64,000 nucleotides of DNA, from NCBI RefSeq assembly GCF_014204525.1, contig NZ_JACHLP010000010.1, forward strand, positions 118,710 to 182,709, given 5' to 3'. Of this stretch, positions 63,911 to 64,000 are shown in pieces. A program made the position numbers and the translations under genes. The notes under the pieces are model-generated. The model was not told the DNA's origin and did no database searches. It saw only the letters and a program-made list of their open reading frames with translations. This stretch comes from Roseateles oligotrophus (GTDB lineage Bacteria; Pseudomonadota; Gammaproteobacteria; Burkholderiales; Burkholderiaceae_C). The stretch's first letter is position 1, and every line of letters begins with the position of its first letter.

Positions 63911-64000
63911 GGTGTGTTGACATTCGAGGTAACAATACGACTCCAACCCATTGATCTGGTTGGAGGGACGATGCGTAAACAACTTCGCGATGAGCAATGG
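63911..64000 (+). mobile_element. Left end of an IS5-family insertion sequence, cut by the window edge
   Basis: GGTGTGTTGACATTCG starts right after CTAG (63907-63910), a YTAR-type target as used by IS5. A transposase-like reading frame starts 60 bp further in. The right end is outside the window. Confidence 0.6.
63971..64000 (+). CDS. IS5-family transposase, first ten codons
   Basis: MRKQLRDEQW is the usual opening of IS5-family transposases (DDE type). GGAGGG lies 6 bp upstream of the ATG. It runs off the window end. Confidence 0.55.
   Translation, partial: MRKQLRDEQW

Overview
The window is GC-rich, densely coded betaproteobacterial chromosome. The family repertoire points to Burkholderiales, most likely the Roseateles/Paucibacter/Mitsuaria group: tandem LpxL-type acyltransferases before dapF-DUF484-xerC, CysB, paired LysR regulators, PEP-CTERM proteins, several Tar-like chemoreceptors and narXL-narK1K2GHJI. 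This placement is inferred from gene content and style; no rRNA or tRNA gene was found.

Layout. 0-6.8 kb: housekeeping block (lipid A acyltransferases, dapF, DUF484, xerC, a large predicted outer-membrane barrel, rlmI). 6.8-9.6 kb: two tandem PEP-CTERM trypsin-like proteases that share an upstream sequence module. 9.6-16.3 kb: Lrp regulator, glmS, pirin/LysR pair and LysR/NmrA pair. 16.3-30.9 kb: a complete nitrate-respiration locus on the minus strand (narX, narL, narK1, narK2, narG, narH, narJ, narI, a parvulin-type PPIase and a beta-carbonic anhydrase). 31.8-36.8 kb: five tightly packed plus-strand genes for secreted proteins and lipoproteins, one with CsgG/FlgT-like features; function unknown. 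36.9 kb: a metallo-beta-lactamase-fold, diiron-type protein behind a canonical FNR-type promoter. 37.7-45.9 kb: chemoreceptors, small enzymes, a nucleotidyltransferase gene split by a miniature inverted-repeat element, a PAP2 phosphatase and cysB. 46.3-48.3 kb: a decay zone with two gene remnants. 49.4-53.4 kb: modABC-modE and a lone molybdate-binding TOBE protein. 53.5-59 kb: an Hcp-like PEP-CTERM protein behind a (TTTC)7 tract, an Aer-like receptor, a DUF1345 protein, a helix-hairpin-helix protein with a histone-H1-like tail, and a METTL25-like methyltransferase. 59-60.4 kb: repeat-rich, no convincing gene. 60.4-63.9 kb: copper-type cluster (YcnI, TonB-dependent receptor, DUF2946), abutted by the left end of an IS5-type element at the window edge.

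How the genes fit together. Nitrate reductase needs molybdenum cofactor, so the ModE-controlled molybdate importer at 49-53 kb is a functional partner of narGHJI. FNR-like boxes near narK1, near narX and, best placed, before the diiron MBL-fold gene suggest shared oxygen control. Four chemotaxis or energy-sensing genes and surface/PEP-CTERM proteins suggest a motile bacterium that moves between oxic and hypoxic niches and makes a surface matrix.

The most notable observations are: (1) a 262-bp inverted-repeat element flanked by TA that cleanly interrupts a reading frame, which is restored exactly if the element and one TA are removed; (2) a structured core shared by two otherwise different element families, with the apex stem changing in sequence but still pairing; (3) the five-gene secreted/lipoprotein operon; and (4) an exosortase-sorted Hcp-fold protein with a tetranucleotide repeat in its leader.
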